In this document: positions 37,139-48,000 of the stretch, in pieces
Position numbering within the stretch: the stretch's first letter is position 1
How the letters are laid out: the number at the start of each line of letters is the position of its first letter
Source of the DNA: WJMT01 sp964624145
Lineage (GTDB): Bacteria; Acidobacteriota; Aminicenantia; Aminicenantales; Aminicenantaceae
Reading direction: 5' to 3'
Assembly: GCA_964624145.1 (NCBI GenBank)
Contig: CAZUXT010000013.1
Coordinates: 7,854 to 71,853 of the forward strand
Length of the DNA stretch: 64,000 bases
The notes under the pieces: model-generated
Database searches by the model: none
Seen by the model: the letters and a program-made list of their open reading frames with translations, nothing else
Told to the model about the DNA's origin: nothing
Translations under genes and position numbers: made by a program

Positions 37139-37414
37139 GGACCGTGCACCCGGCCTTGACAGAACTTCCCCTGCGTATCCTATGCAGTTAGCTCTGGCAA
37201 GGCGAACCTGCAGCACAAGAAGCAACTCTGCTACCGCTGCTACCTCCCGGTCCTGACGGGGTTTACAAAGTGCACTTTGCACAGGGCCCGTACCTTCAAC
37301 ACCACTTGCATAAGTACCGGCCAGAAAAAGCTGGCTGCCTCAGCAGGGAATTCGACCTCACTTTAGCGGATTGTGAGTTACAGGGCACCGCTAACTCCCC
37401 ATCTAGCACGGTCC
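37139..37414 (-). ncRNA. ffs: Large bacterial SRP RNA (Alu plus S domain)
   Basis: On the - strand a closing stem GGACCGTGC / GCACGGTCC bounds 276 nt. The Alu domain has GTTAGCGGTGCCCTGTAAC, then AATCCGCTAAAGTGAGG and GGTCGAATTCC as in the Bacillus-type RNA. The S domain has the Ffh-binding hairpin GTCAGGACCGGGAGGTAGCA with a GGGA tetraloop. A run of seven U follows the 3' stem (37132-37138) as terminator. The RNA is the core of the signal recognition particle. Confidence 0.95.
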
Positions 37415-37443
37415 GAAAATACGGTCACTCAACTTCCATAAAA

Positions 37444-37472
37444 ATCGTAGCGTGAAATCTTTATTTTGTCAA
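37444..37472 (-). promoter_or_regulatory. Strong promoter of the SRP RNA
   Basis: On the - strand, a perfect TTGACA (37467-37472) and TACGAT (37444-37449) are spaced 17 bp. Transcription would start near 37437, about 23 nt before the mature 5' end, so the RNA is probably processed. Confidence 0.75.
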
Positions 37473-37488
37473 CCAGTCCAGGATTATC

Positions 37489-37517
37489 TTGACATGCAGA
37501 TACAGAAGTGATAGAAA
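37489..37517 (+). promoter_or_regulatory. Candidate promoter of the M14 peptidase gene
   Basis: TTGACA at 37489-37494 with a weak TAGAAA -10 at 37512-37517, 17-bp spacer, divergent from the SRP RNA promoter. Confidence 0.4.
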
Positions 37518-37600
37518 AAAGGTCTTGCATTAATTATGTTCAATCAAACCCGTTGCTATCATATCTTCACAATAAAATCATTTTATGGAGGAATTTTACT

Positions 37601-40192
37601 ATGAGTAAAAAATGTATAGTCTCTGTTTGTATTGCTTTACTCCTTCTTCCGTTTATGCTCTCCGCACAGACGCATCCGGAAGAATTCCTGGGGCATAAAG
37701 TGGGCGCTGACAGAAAACTCGCCGATTATACCCAGATAACAGACTACTTCAAAAAGCTGGATGAAGAATCAAACAAGATCCAGGTTTTGACCATCGGAGA
37801 ATCCACTCTTGGAAAGCCCATTATTATGGCTGTGATAACCGATGAAGAAAACATGGAAAAGCTGGATACCTACACAGAAATAACCAAAAGATTGAGAGAT
37901 TCCAGAGATTTGAGCACTGAGCAAGCGAAAAATCTTGCTAAACAAGGAAAAGCCATTCTTCTTATAACATGCAATATCCATTCTACGGAAATTGCTTCTT
38001 CCCAGATGGCCATGGAGCTTGCCTATGACCTGGTCACCGGAAACACTCCCTTTGATTCTGAAATCGCTCTTAAAGACGTGATCGTGCTTCTGGTTCCATC
38101 CACAAATCCTGACGGAGAGCAGATGGTGACAGATTGGTACAGAAAATGGGTGGGCAAGAAATATGAAGGCTCAAGCATGCCCTGGCTTTACCATCATTAC
38201 GCAGGCCATGATGACAACCGTGACTGGTTTATGTTCAATCTTAAAGAAACCAGAGCCGTGACAAAAGTCCTTTATCATGATTGGATCCCTCAGGTTCATA
38301 TAGACGAACACCAAATGGGGTCAACCGGAGCCCGTCTGTTTATCCCGCCTTTCATGGATCCGCCTGTTCCCACCATACATCCCCTGCTCTGGAGGGGAGT
38401 GGCTCTCTGCGGAACCAATATGGCCTACGACCTTCAGAAAAACGGCTTCAAAGGTGTGGTGCACGGAAGAAGCTTTACGGCATGGTGGATCGGGGCCTGT
38501 GATGACACTTCCTGGCTTCACAACTGTATAGGGCTGCTCAGTGAAATGGCGTCAGTGCGTGTGGCAACCCCGATTTACATAGATCCAACAGAAATCCCAG
38601 ATTCCTATATGGAAAAAAGACTTCAGTTCCCGGACCCGTGGCTGGGCGGATGGTGGAGATTGAGAGATATAGTTGATTACGAGCTCACTCTGTCCAAAAG
38701 TCTGGTTGAAACAGCCTACCTTCACAAAGAAGACTTCCTCTTTAATTTTTATAAGATGTGCAGGGATGAAATCGAGATAAGGGAAGAAGGCGATCCGTTT
38801 GCCTTTGTGGTTTCCAAAGAACAAAGGGACTATCCCACAACGCTGCGTATGCTTGAGATTTTAAAATTAGGAGGAGTCGAAATACAAAGGGCTCAAAAAG
38901 ATTTTGTTGCAGACGGCAAACTTTTCCCTGCAGGTTCATTCGTCATTCTGATGTCCCAACCCTACAGGCCCTATGCCCAAGCACTCCTTGAAAAACAGGA
39001 ATATCCGGATATAAGGCAGTATTCCGGAGGACCTCCGGTACCCCCATATGATAATGCCGGCTGGACACTCCCGCTTCAAATGGGAGTTGATTGTGAGCAA
39101 ATCGATACTCCATTCAAGACCGAACTCAGCAAATTAGATGAAATCCCTGATCCTGAAACCCAAGTTCCTGCAGAAGATGCAAAATACATCGTTCTGGATT
39201 CCAAACAAAATGCCTCCTACTCAGTAGTCTTTTCTTTACTCAAAACGAACCCGACTGCATTCCGCTCCAAACAACCTGTGAATGGTGATGGATTCCATAC
39301 ATGCTTCGGCAGCTTTTTGATTGAAAACACTCCTCAGGTCCAAAAAGAACTCCCGGCGCTACTCGAAAAATGGAATGTCAAAGCTTTTTCCATCGATGAT
39401 ATATCAGACATACAAAAAGACCCATTAAAGAATCCCCGGATTGCGCTTTACCAATCGTGGAGGTCAAACATGGACGAAGGTTGGACCCGTTATGTTCTCG
39501 ATGACCTTGAAGTCCCTTTCACCACCATTCACAACAAAGACTTTAAAGGCAAAAAAGATAATCCTGCTGATCTCAAAGAAAAATTCGACGTGATCATCTT
39601 TGCCAGCGAAAGTCCTGATATCATAAAAACAGGAAAACCTGGCTCAGGATCAAGATACTCCCGGTATTATTCTGAAGGACCCCCCAAATATCAAGGAGGA
39701 ATCGACAAACAGGGAGTGGAGGCTTTAAAAACCTTTGTGTCCGAGGGAGGAATCCTGGTCACTTTAAACGATGCGTGTGGACTGGCTATTCAGGAATTCA
39801 AACCGCCTGTTTCCAATGCCATGGAAGGGGTATCCAGAGAAAGGTTCTTCTGCCCGACATCCATACTCAAAGTGAATGTCAACCAAAAAACACCCATAGG
39901 TTATGGACTGAATAAAGAATCAGCCGTGGTCTTTTCCCGAAGCCTTGCTTTCCGGACCAACCCCCCTAATATGGAATGGGACAGGACAGTAGTAGCAAGC
40001 TATCCCAAAAAAGATATCCTTCTCAGCGGATGGCTCCTGGGCGAAGAAACCATCAGCCGGAGCCCTGCTGTGGTTGATGTCACATACAAAAAAGGACATC
40101 TTATCCTGATAGGAATCCGGTGCCAGCACAGAGCTCAATCTCATGGTGCCTACAAATTCCTGCTGAATGCCATGCTTTACCCGGAAATATAA
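37601..40192 (+). CDS. Secreted M14-family zinc carboxypeptidase
   Basis: With the start at ATG 37601 (GGAGG at 37587-37591) the 863-residue protein opens with a signal peptide, residues 1-23 (MSKKCIVSVCIALLLLPFML, then SAQ). An earlier in-frame ATG at 37508 would bury the signal, so I reject it. The M14 zinc site is seen as HSTE (H127, E130) and a later histidine in HIDEHQMG (about 233-237), with NPDGEQ near 169. The C-terminal 400 residues hold a glutamine-amidotransferase-like beta fold common in this large-M14 group. It probably degrades extracellular peptides and neighbours the large secreted BNR proteins. Confidence 0.88.
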   Translation: MSKKCIVSVCIALLLLPFMLSAQTHPEEFLGHKVGADRKLADYTQITDYFKKLDEESNKIQVLTIGESTLGKPIIMAVITDEENMEKLDTYTEITKRLRDSRDLSTEQAKNLAKQGKAILLITCNIHSTEIASSQMAMELAYDLVTGNTPFDSEIALKDVIVLLVPSTNPDGEQMVTDWYRKWVGKKYEGSSMPWLYHHYAGHDDNRDWFMFNLKETRAVTKVLYHDWIPQVHIDEHQMGSTGARLFIPPFMDPPVPTIHPLLWRGVALCGTNMAYDLQKNGFKGVVHGRSFTAWWIGACDDTSWLHNCIGLLSEMASVRVATPIYIDPTEIPDSYMEKRLQFPDPWLGGWWRLRDIVDYELTLSKSLVETAYLHKEDFLFNFYKMCRDEIEIREEGDPFAFVVSKEQRDYPTTLRMLEILKLGGVEIQRAQKDFVADGKLFPAGSFVILMSQPYRPYAQALLEKQEYPDIRQYSGGPPVPPYDNAGWTLPLQMGVDCEQIDTPFKTELSKLDEIPDPETQVPAEDAKYIVLDSKQNASYSVVFSLLKTNPTAFRSKQPVNGDGFHTCFGSFLIENTPQVQKELPALLEKWNVKAFSIDDISDIQKDPLKNPRIALYQSWRSNMDEGWTRYVLDDLEVPFTTIHNKDFKGKKDNPADLKEKFDVIIFASESPDIIKTGKPGSGSRYSRYYSEGPPKYQGGIDKQGVEALKTFVSEGGILVTLNDACGLAIQEFKPPVSNAMEGVSRERFFCPTSILKVNVNQKTPIGYGLNKESAVVFSRSLAFRTNPPNMEWDRTVVASYPKKDILLSGWLLGEETISRSPAVVDVTYKKGHLILIGIRCQHRAQSHGAYKFLLNAMLYPEI

Positions 40193-40237
40193 CAACTGCA
40201 GAAAAGACATAACGCATAAAATTCAGGTGTGGATGTG

Positions 40238-40258
40238 GCGACATTGAAGATTTAGCCT
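40238..40258. repeat. 21-bp repeat near the 3' end of the first BNR gene
   Basis: The sequence GCGACATTGAAGATTTAGCC plus T matches 45029-45049 with one difference, and looser similarity extends about 20 bp upstream of both. Both copies lie just past the ends of the two paralogous BNR genes. Confidence 0.6.
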
Positions 40259-40278
40259 TCGGAAAGCATGAATGTGAT

Positions 40279-40344
40279 CCTGGTTATTCACGAGTCGAGA
40301 TTGCTGCAGATGCGAGGCGCAACCATATTTTATGAATAGCTCAG
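40279..40344. repeat. Short family B repeat (66 bp)
   Basis: CCTGGTTATTCA and TGAATAGCTCAGG are imperfect inverted ends around ACGAGTCGAGATTGC and AGATGCGAGGCGCAA, which also form the left arm of the 261-bp copy at 11694. It lies between the convergent peptidase and BNR genes. Confidence 0.65.
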
Positions 40345-40345
40345 G

Positions 40346-43300
40346 TTAATACTCAATGGGTGAAGGAATAAGCAGGGTGGGAACATTGTTTTCTGAAAAA
40401 ATCCTGTTGATCAGCTTTGCCCTCTCACCCAGATATTCGTTGATCTGACTCATCGCAGCCTCAAATTCCTGTTTCAATTCACTGAAATAGGACATTTGAG
40501 CTCTTGTCGGGGCTTTGTTAACGCTATCTATAGACTGGCATAATGCGCTCAACCTTCCAATAAGCCGGGGGCCTTCACTCCAGAAAGGAGCTCCCTCAGG
40601 CTTAGTCAGAACCTCCTGGATCTGCGTGATCTCCTGCATATGGCTGTCAATGGCATCCATAACTTCTTCAGAAAATTGGTTCGTTTGTTTCAAAATCGTA
40701 TTTTTTCTTGCTTTGAGCTGCTCTAAAAGAGTATCAAAAGCCCTGAGTCCGTCATTCACAAAGGACTGCATGGAGCACAGATCAGAAGCGTACCTATGCT
40801 GGAGTTCAAGGTCATCATAACTGACATCAACTGTGGGGTCCTTTTCAACGATTAATTCTTCCTTATAAGCTTGTTCACCCAAGACAAGCCTTATGGTGTA
40901 GGTTCCGGGAAGTGCTTGAGGCCCTCTGGGACCTCTGAAGAAAAAATTCTCCTCTATTTCTCTTTCCTTCCTCTGGCGGGGAGCCGTTCCTCTCAAATCC
41001 CATACAGCTCTGTTTATCCCCTTCTCTGAGGGAAGATCTGTTATCCTTCTGATTAAATTTTTATCTTTGTCATAGACATCTATTCTCAAATCCTTACTAT
41101 CCTCAATCCTGTCTTTTAAATAATAAGTGATAAGAGCTCCATAAGGGGGATTCTCTCCTGTATATTCTCTGTCTCCGATTCCATACCGGGTCGCTTTTTC
41201 AGCATATCGGATAGCCGTTTGTATCCTGAAAAGGTGCCCTTCTTTTTCAAGAAGCTCCTTATAGATCTCTCTTATGAATGAAGCATCATCAAAAATCCAG
41301 ATCCCTCTGCCGTGAGTGCCCAGAATCAAATCCTTATCTCTCGGATGAAGCAGAATATCGTGAACAGCCACGGTCGGAAGATTATTCATATGAAACTTCA
41401 CCCAGTTTGTCCCGCGGCTGAAGGAAACAAAAAGGCCGAGTTCTGTTCCCGCATAGATGACTTGAGGGCGGACCGGATCTTCCCTGACAACCCATACATA
41501 GGCATTATCAGGAAGGTTCCCTGTTATATCAACCCATGTTCTTCCAAAATCAGAGGTTCTGTATACATAAGGGCTGAAATCATCCAGCATATGCCTGTCA
41601 AAAGTCGCATAAGCCATGCCTGCAGAAGTAAGAGAAGGTTGCACATGTGAAACCGGAGTATAGGAAGGCAGGTCAGGAATGCTGTTCACCACATTTTCCC
41701 ATTCATTGCCTCCGTTCATGGTCACATGAATCTGGCCGTCATCTGTTCCTGCCCAAATCACTCCCGGCTGAACCGGAGATTCAGCCAGGCTTATAATGGT
41801 GCAGTAATATTCAGCTGTTGTGTTCTCAGGCCAGGCAGGACCTCCAGCGGTTTTCTGTTTTTCCGGATCATCAGTTGTCAAATCAGGGCTTATGACCTCC
41901 CAGGTAGAACCGAAGTCCAGTGATTTAAAAACAACATTGCCTCCCACATAAATCGTCTTTTTATCATGAGGAGATGGGATAATGGGAGTATTCCAATTGA
42001 AACGATATTCAAGTTCGGCAACAGGAGCTCCATCTGCCCGTCTGGGTTGTGGGCTTATATCCTGCTGCTCCCTTGTGTTCATGTCCGTCCTTACGATACC
42101 ACCTCCCTGTCTCTCACTAATAAAAAGATCAGGATTATTAGGATGACAGGTGACATGAAACCCATCTCCAAAACTTATCATCCTCCAATCAGCTTTGAGA
42201 ATCCCGAACGTTTCTTTATTTCTGCTGGGGCCGTACCAGACTCCATTATCTTGAAGGCCCCCTCCCACATAATAAAAGGGTTCCCTGTCATCCGCATATA
42301 TCTGATAAAACTGCGCGGTGCAGATATTATTGACATAATCCCAATTCTCACCTCTGTCATAAGAAACAGCTATACCCCCATCCTGCCCCTGCCAGATCCG
42401 GTCAGGATCTTCAGGGTCTATCCAGAGAGCATGAAAGTCAACATGGGTTGACTGAGAGATCTGCTTGAATGTTCTCCCCCCGTCTATGGAAACATGAAGC
42501 CGTGAAGAGACGGCATAGACCCGGTTTTCATCAATGGGGTCCACTCTGAGATCTGTGTAGTAAAAACCCCGGGACACGATCTGTACATCCTCTGAAACGC
42601 GGCGGAAACTTTTGCCTCCGTCGTCAGAGCGGTACAGGGTCCCCTCCGGAGATTCTGTCATTGCATAAACCACATCCGGATTGCTGGGTGCTATTTTGAT
42701 CCCTATACGCCCTATCAGTTCAGGAAGTCCTTCTGTGATCTTGCTCCAGGTCCTACCTCCATCCACTGACCTAAACACTCCGCCTTCTTTATCTCCGCTT
42801 TCAAAAGTCCAGGGCCTTCTCACAAACCTCCACACGCCGGCAAAAAGAATGTTAGGGTTTTTCTGATTGATATCCATATCTGAGATTCCGTGCCACTCAT
42901 CCTTATAAAGTGTCTTTTCCCAGCTTTTCCCTCCGTCTCTGGAAACAAAAACTCCCCTGACCGAGTTGGGTCCGAACGCACGACCCAGCGCTCCCACATA
43001 CACAACATCCGTATTGTTGGGATTGATCACAATCCGGGAGATATGCTCGGTATCCTCAAGGCCAAGATAATTCCAGGTATAACCTCCGTCTGTTGACTTA
43101 TAGACTCCGTTCCCGAAAGAAACACTGTTACGCACATTGGACTCTCCTGTGCCTACATAAACAACATCAGGATTTCCGGGCTCAAGCGCTATGTCTCCGA
43201 TAGAAGCCACAGGTTGTCCATCAAATATAGGAGTCCAGGTGGTCCCGCCGTTCGTTGTTTTCCACACACCACCGGATGCGCTTCCGACATACACGATATT

Positions 43301-43516
43301 GGGATCTCCGGGAACTCCTTCCACATCACTGATCCGTCCGACCATGTTGGCCGGTCCAATATTTCTCCATGATAGATTCTTAAAAAGAGCGGCATCAAGG
43401 TCTACATCATCATCCGGAGCCGAACCTATGGCTGTTCCGAATGGCAGGGCACTCGTAACCCCCATTATTATGAAAAAAATAAGGAAAAATAATGGATATA
43501 TACGAAAATTTCTCAT
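40346..43516 (-). CDS. Large secreted BNR/sortilin-type repeat protein, paralogue 1
   Basis: The 1,056-residue protein starts with a signal peptide (MRNFRIYPLFFLIFFIIMGV) and then contains about eleven Asp-box repeats of the S-x-D-G-G-x-T-W kind spread over residues 60-730, forming two beta-propellers as in VPS10/sortilin-like proteins. The remaining 300 residues hold a beta-sandwich and a helical tail. Glycosidase activity is often assumed for the family but no catalytic residues can be named. GGGAGGGA before ATG 43516 sets the start; an upstream in-frame ATG at 43549 lacks one. It lies 42 bp after the FAD oxidase gene and resembles the gene at 45051. Confidence 0.85.
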   Translation of the reverse strand: MRNFRIYPLFFLIFFIIMGVTSALPFGTAIGSAPDDDVDLDAALFKNLSWRNIGPANMVGRISDVEGVPGDPNIVYVGSASGGVWKTTNGGTTWTPIFDGQPVASIGDIALEPGNPDVVYVGTGESNVRNSVSFGNGVYKSTDGGYTWNYLGLEDTEHISRIVINPNNTDVVYVGALGRAFGPNSVRGVFVSRDGGKSWEKTLYKDEWHGISDMDINQKNPNILFAGVWRFVRRPWTFESGDKEGGVFRSVDGGRTWSKITEGLPELIGRIGIKIAPSNPDVVYAMTESPEGTLYRSDDGGKSFRRVSEDVQIVSRGFYYTDLRVDPIDENRVYAVSSRLHVSIDGGRTFKQISQSTHVDFHALWIDPEDPDRIWQGQDGGIAVSYDRGENWDYVNNICTAQFYQIYADDREPFYYVGGGLQDNGVWYGPSRNKETFGILKADWRMISFGDGFHVTCHPNNPDLFISERQGGGIVRTDMNTREQQDISPQPRRADGAPVAELEYRFNWNTPIIPSPHDKKTIYVGGNVVFKSLDFGSTWEVISPDLTTDDPEKQKTAGGPAWPENTTAEYYCTIISLAESPVQPGVIWAGTDDGQIHVTMNGGNEWENVVNSIPDLPSYTPVSHVQPSLTSAGMAYATFDRHMLDDFSPYVYRTSDFGRTWVDITGNLPDNAYVWVVREDPVRPQVIYAGTELGLFVSFSRGTNWVKFHMNNLPTVAVHDILLHPRDKDLILGTHGRGIWIFDDASFIREIYKELLEKEGHLFRIQTAIRYAEKATRYGIGDREYTGENPPYGALITYYLKDRIEDSKDLRIDVYDKDKNLIRRITDLPSEKGINRAVWDLRGTAPRQRKEREIEENFFFRGPRGPQALPGTYTIRLVLGEQAYKEELIVEKDPTVDVSYDDLELQHRYASDLCSMQSFVNDGLRAFDTLLEQLKARKNTILKQTNQFSEEVMDAIDSHMQEITQIQEVLTKPEGAPFWSEGPRLIGRLSALCQSIDSVNKAPTRAQMSYFSELKQEFEAAMSQINEYLGERAKLINRIFSENNVPTLLIPSPIEY

Positions 43517-43558
43517 GTCTTCCCTCCCAGATTTATCAGTTCTATTCATAATAAAACC

Positions 43559-44983
43559 TCAATCAAATATCTTTTCGGGATTGAGTATGCTATGGGGATC
43601 AAAGACCTTTTTTATCCCTTTCATAAGGGAAATCTCTTCTTCCTCCACAACATAGGAAAGATAGGCTTTTTTCACCAAACCTATCCCGTGTTCCCCTGAA
43701 ATAGTGCCCCCTCTGTCCCTGCAGTCCTTAAACAGCTCCTCCCGCACTTTTTCCAGCTTCTCTTTCCATTCTTTTTCTGGCAAGGGGGAGGTTTTTCCTT
43801 TGTCATACCGGACCTTCATAATATGTGTGTGCACATTGCCATCGGCAGCATGCCCGTAAGTCGGAAGCCACACTCCATATTTTTCCTGGACATCCATCAC
43901 TTTTTTGACATGATCGGCTATTTCAGCCCTGGGCACGGCAATATCAAGGGTCTCAACATTATCCTCTTTTATGGATTCGTAAATCTTGCTCCTTATATCC
44001 AGAACCTGTTTTTGTTTTTCCGGGCTGTCTGCCACAAATACATCCAAAGCCCCTTTTTCAAGGCTGACCTCAGCTACTTTTTCTGAGAGCTTATCGATTT
44101 CATCCTCGCTTGAAGCATCCAGTATCACCAAAAGATAGGTATTCCCCATTTTACTGGGCCATCTTTTTTTTAACAATTCTTCAGTCCTGACAATCACTTC
44201 TTTTGGAATAAATTCCACGGCCATGGGAAGTATTTTTCTTTTGATCAAAAGAGGCACTGTTTCTATAGCGCACGCAAGGTCATCATAGGGAATAATAAGA
44301 GACCGTGTTGCTTCAGGGGGAGGCATTAGCTGTATAACGGCTGAGGTTACAATACCCAGAGTTCCTTCAGAACCGATAAACAGGTTAAGAAGACTGTATC
44401 CTGCGCTGCTTTTCATGACTTTCCCGCCGGGACGTATTATCTTTCCCGAAGCCAGCACCACTTCAAGCCCTCTTATATAATTCCTTATAACTCCGTATTT
44501 CACAGCCCGGGCTCCTCCTGCATTCGCTGCGATCAGGCCTCCGATCATGGCGCTCTCATCTCCGGGATGAGGGGGGAAAAACAAGCCAGCGGATTCTATG
44601 GATTCATAAAAATCCATCAGAGTGACTCCGGCCTCCACCACAGCCATCTGGTTATTCACATCCACTTCCCTGATACGGTTCATTCTCTCGACAGACAGAA
44701 CAATCCCTCCGAGGCAAGGAACACACCCACCGCAAAGGCCGGTAGCCCCGCCTCTGGGAGTTACCGGTATCCGGCTGTCATCAGCGTATTTCAGAACCTT
44801 TGATACCTGTTCAGTACTGCCTGGTTTGACCACCACATCCGGCATATGAGCGATATCAGAAAGAGTAAACTCATCATGGCTGTAATCGATCATCCTGGAT
44901 TCATCAGTGATGACATTCTTCTCCCCTACAATGCGCTTCAAATCCTCAATCACCTTCTCATCCACTTTCTTGTATTCCACCAT
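43559..44983 (-). CDS. GlcD-type FAD-linked 2-hydroxyacid oxidase/dehydrogenase
   Basis: The 474-residue flavoprotein has an FAD_binding_4 domain (VTPRGGATGLCGGCVPCLGG near residue 75-95) and a C-terminal oxidase domain ending GEHGIGLVKKAYL (about 435). It probably oxidises D-lactate or glycolate with electrons passed to a carrier; no GlcE/GlcF partner is adjacent. It sits between the two BNR paralogues on the same strand, with AAGGAA before the ATG. Whether it shares their function or was simply trapped by a duplication is unknown. Confidence 0.88.
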   Translation of the reverse strand: MVEYKKVDEKVIEDLKRIVGEKNVITDESRMIDYSHDEFTLSDIAHMPDVVVKPGSTEQVSKVLKYADDSRIPVTPRGGATGLCGGCVPCLGGIVLSVERMNRIREVDVNNQMAVVEAGVTLMDFYESIESAGLFFPPHPGDESAMIGGLIAANAGGARAVKYGVIRNYIRGLEVVLASGKIIRPGGKVMKSSAGYSLLNLFIGSEGTLGIVTSAVIQLMPPPEATRSLIIPYDDLACAIETVPLLIKRKILPMAVEFIPKEVIVRTEELLKKRWPSKMGNTYLLVILDASSEDEIDKLSEKVAEVSLEKGALDVFVADSPEKQKQVLDIRSKIYESIKEDNVETLDIAVPRAEIADHVKKVMDVQEKYGVWLPTYGHAADGNVHTHIMKVRYDKGKTSPLPEKEWKEKLEKVREELFKDCRDRGGTISGEHGIGLVKKAYLSYVVEEEEISLMKGIKKVFDPHSILNPEKIFD

Positions 44984-45028
44984 TTTTTCTATTCCTTTTT
45001 TATTTCATGAAATTCGGGCTCGATTTAA

Positions 45029-45049
45029 GCGACCTTGAAGATTTAGCCT
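45029..45049. repeat. 21-bp repeat past the end of the second BNR gene
   Basis: This matches 40238-40258 with one difference and ends one base before the stop codon of the second BNR gene (read on the - strand). Confidence 0.6.
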
Positions 45050-45050
45050 C

Positions 45051-48000
45051 TTACTTCACAATCACAAACGGGATATCCGCTTTCTTCACCATTTTATTGA
45101 AGTTCTTCAGGTCTCGCTCCAGATACAGGTCCAAAAGCCCCAACTGGGAGTCTGCCTTTGAGCACAGCTCATGAAATACTCTATAAGACTGCTCTGTAGG
45201 TCGAAAGTCAGCGCTTGATACGTATGAAGCGAGAGCCGCTATCTTATTGTCAAGTTTGATGGGGAAATTTAAAGGATCCTGCCCGCTTTTTGACCTTGAC
45301 TGGATAAGCTCATCTTCAACAGCATTCAACTTTTTAATGATATCCCTACCTGCCTCGATAATATCCTTACTGTTATCATAGTCCTTATATCTTTCAAAAA
45401 AGTCCTGGATCTGGTGCTTCACGCTTCTCAGTGTTTTGATCCCTCTGTTTACTTCACTGGCCTTATCCCTGATCTCTATCTGAAAATCAAACTGTTCCTG
45501 AAGATCACGCTGCGTGGCCTCGATTCTGGGATCTTTTTTCCATTTCCAGCTCTTGATCATCCGGTCTTCCCCCACTTTAAGCCTGACCGTATAGTCACCC
45601 GAAACAGCCACCGGACCTCTCAGAGAAGCTCCCCAGTAAACAGCGCCGGAAACTCTTTCGGCTCCGGGGTAACGCATATCCCACACAAACCGGTTCATTC
45701 CCTGTTCTATCGAGATTGTCTGGGAGCCAGAATATCCCCAGCGTGAAAAAGTTCCGGGTGTGTCTTGTTCCATTTCCCCTGATTTAAACTCTGTTATGAG
45801 ATTCCCCTGGCTGTCCAGAAATTTCAGGGTGACTTCTTCTTCGGGTTTTTCCTTGAAATAATAATAGACCACGCTTCCGGAAGCAGGATTCTCTCCCATA
45901 TCTGAACGCGGGTATCCATACCCTCCCATTCTGTAGGAAGTCCTTGGGGTAAAAAGAAAAAAATCAGCTTCCAGGACCTCATCTGTCAGTTGATGCAGAG
46001 GGGTCAGGTCATCAAGAATCCAAAACGCCCTTCCATGTGTCGCTGCTACCAGGTCGTCCTCTTTGACTACCATATCGCGTATAGGAACCACCGGCAGGTT
46101 CAACTGCAGAGACTGCCAGTTTTTCCCGTCATCAAAGGACACAAAAACACCTATTTCTGTCCCTGCATAGAGCAGCCCTTTTCTCTCGGGATCTTCCCTT
46201 ACGACACGGACAAATGTGTTATCAGGGATTCCATTCGTTATTTTCTCCCATGTCCTTCCAAAATCCTCTGTTTTATAAATATAAGGAGAAAAATCATCCA
46301 GCTTGTGCCTATCCACAGCAATAAAAGCTCTTCCGGCTTTGAAAGTGGAGGTTTCTATCATGCTGATCATGCTCCATTCGGGCATGTTTTTGGGAGTGAT
46401 GTCTTTCCAGGATTTGCCACCGTCCCTGGTGATATGCACCAGTCCGTCATCAGATCCCGCCCATAAGATATCCGGGTCATATACGGATTCCGCAAGAGCA
46501 AAAATAGTGCAGTAGTATTCAACGCTAGTGTCATCTTTGGTGATAGGCCCTCCGGATTTATTTTGCTTGGACTTGTCATTTGTAGTGAGGTCAGGACTTA
46601 TGATCTTCCAGCTGTGTCCTTCGTCAGTGGATTTGAACAAGACCTGAGCCGCATGGTAGAGGACATTCGAATTAAATCTTGAAACAAGGATAGGCGCTGT
46701 CCACTGGAACCTGTACTTCAGGTCTTTGGCTCCCCATCCCATAGGATTCTCAGGCCAGGGATTAATAGCTCTCGTCTCACGTGTTTCATAATCCCAGCGT
46801 GTTATCAATCCTCCGTAGCTGCCTGCGTATACGATATCAGGGTTATCCTGTTTTGGAACAACGTGCCCGCTTTCCCCGCCTCCTACCGAGTGCCAGTACT
46901 TAGGGCCAATGCCTGATTCCGTAGTTCTGGATGCGATGCGCACCGTGGAATTATCCTGCTGGGCGCCGTAGACCCAATAGGGAAACCGGCCATCCGTGGC
47001 AACATGATAGAACTGAGCAGTAGGCTGGTTGTCCTGGGGAGTCCATAAAATCCCTCCGTTATAGGTCACATTAGCCCCGCCGTCATTGCTGTTTATCATA
47101 CGGTCCGGGTTATTGGGATCTATCCACAGGTCATGATTGTCACCATGGGGCACTCTTATATAAGAAAAAGTCCGGCCTCCGTCCATGGAGCGGTACAAAC
47201 CGGTGTTGAGGACATACACCTCATTGTGATTCTGAGGGCCGGCATAAACCCGGGAATAATACCATGCTCTCTGACGGAGATTTCTATCACTGTTGACTCT
47301 CATCCATGTCTCTCCGCCGTTATCAGAAAGGAAAACACCCCCCTCTTCTGCTTCCACAATCGCCCAGACCCTGTCCTGTCTGGCACCGGATGCAGCCACT
47401 CCGATCTTGCCCAGTACTCCTTTTGGCATCCCGGGATTGTGGGTCAATTCATTCCATGTATCCCCGCTGTCAGTGGATTTGTAAAGCCCGCTTCCAGGGC
47501 CTCCGCTCACTAAGCTGTAAGGCGTTCGGTGAGCTGACCAGAAAGCCGCATAAATCACCCTTGGATTAAAGGGATCCAGAATAAGGTCTATGGCTCCGGC
47601 TTTTTCGCTGACATAAAGGACTTTCTCCCATGTCTTGCCTCCGTCCTTTGACCTGAAAACGCCTCTCTGCATATTGGGACCATACACATGGCCCAATGCC
47701 GCCACATAAACCAGGTCTGGATTTCTTGGATGGATTCTGACCCTGGATATCTGGCGTGTATCCCCGAGCCCTATGTGTTTCCATGTCTTGCCTCCGTCTA
47801 CAGACTTATACATGCCGTCACCATGGGACACGTTTCCCCTTATGGGGGCTTCTCCCATCCCTACATAAACCACATTGGGATCCCATTCAGATACAGCAAT
47901 AGCTCCAACCGAGCCGGTTTTAAAATAACCGTCGGATACAGGCCTCCAGTTCATCCCTCCGTCTTCGGTCTTCCATACTCCTCCTCCGCATGCACCAAAA

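Noticed and set aside
37085..37455. Short frames on both strands in the aldolase-peptidase gap
   Set aside because: The region is the SRP RNA gene; the frames follow from its sequence.
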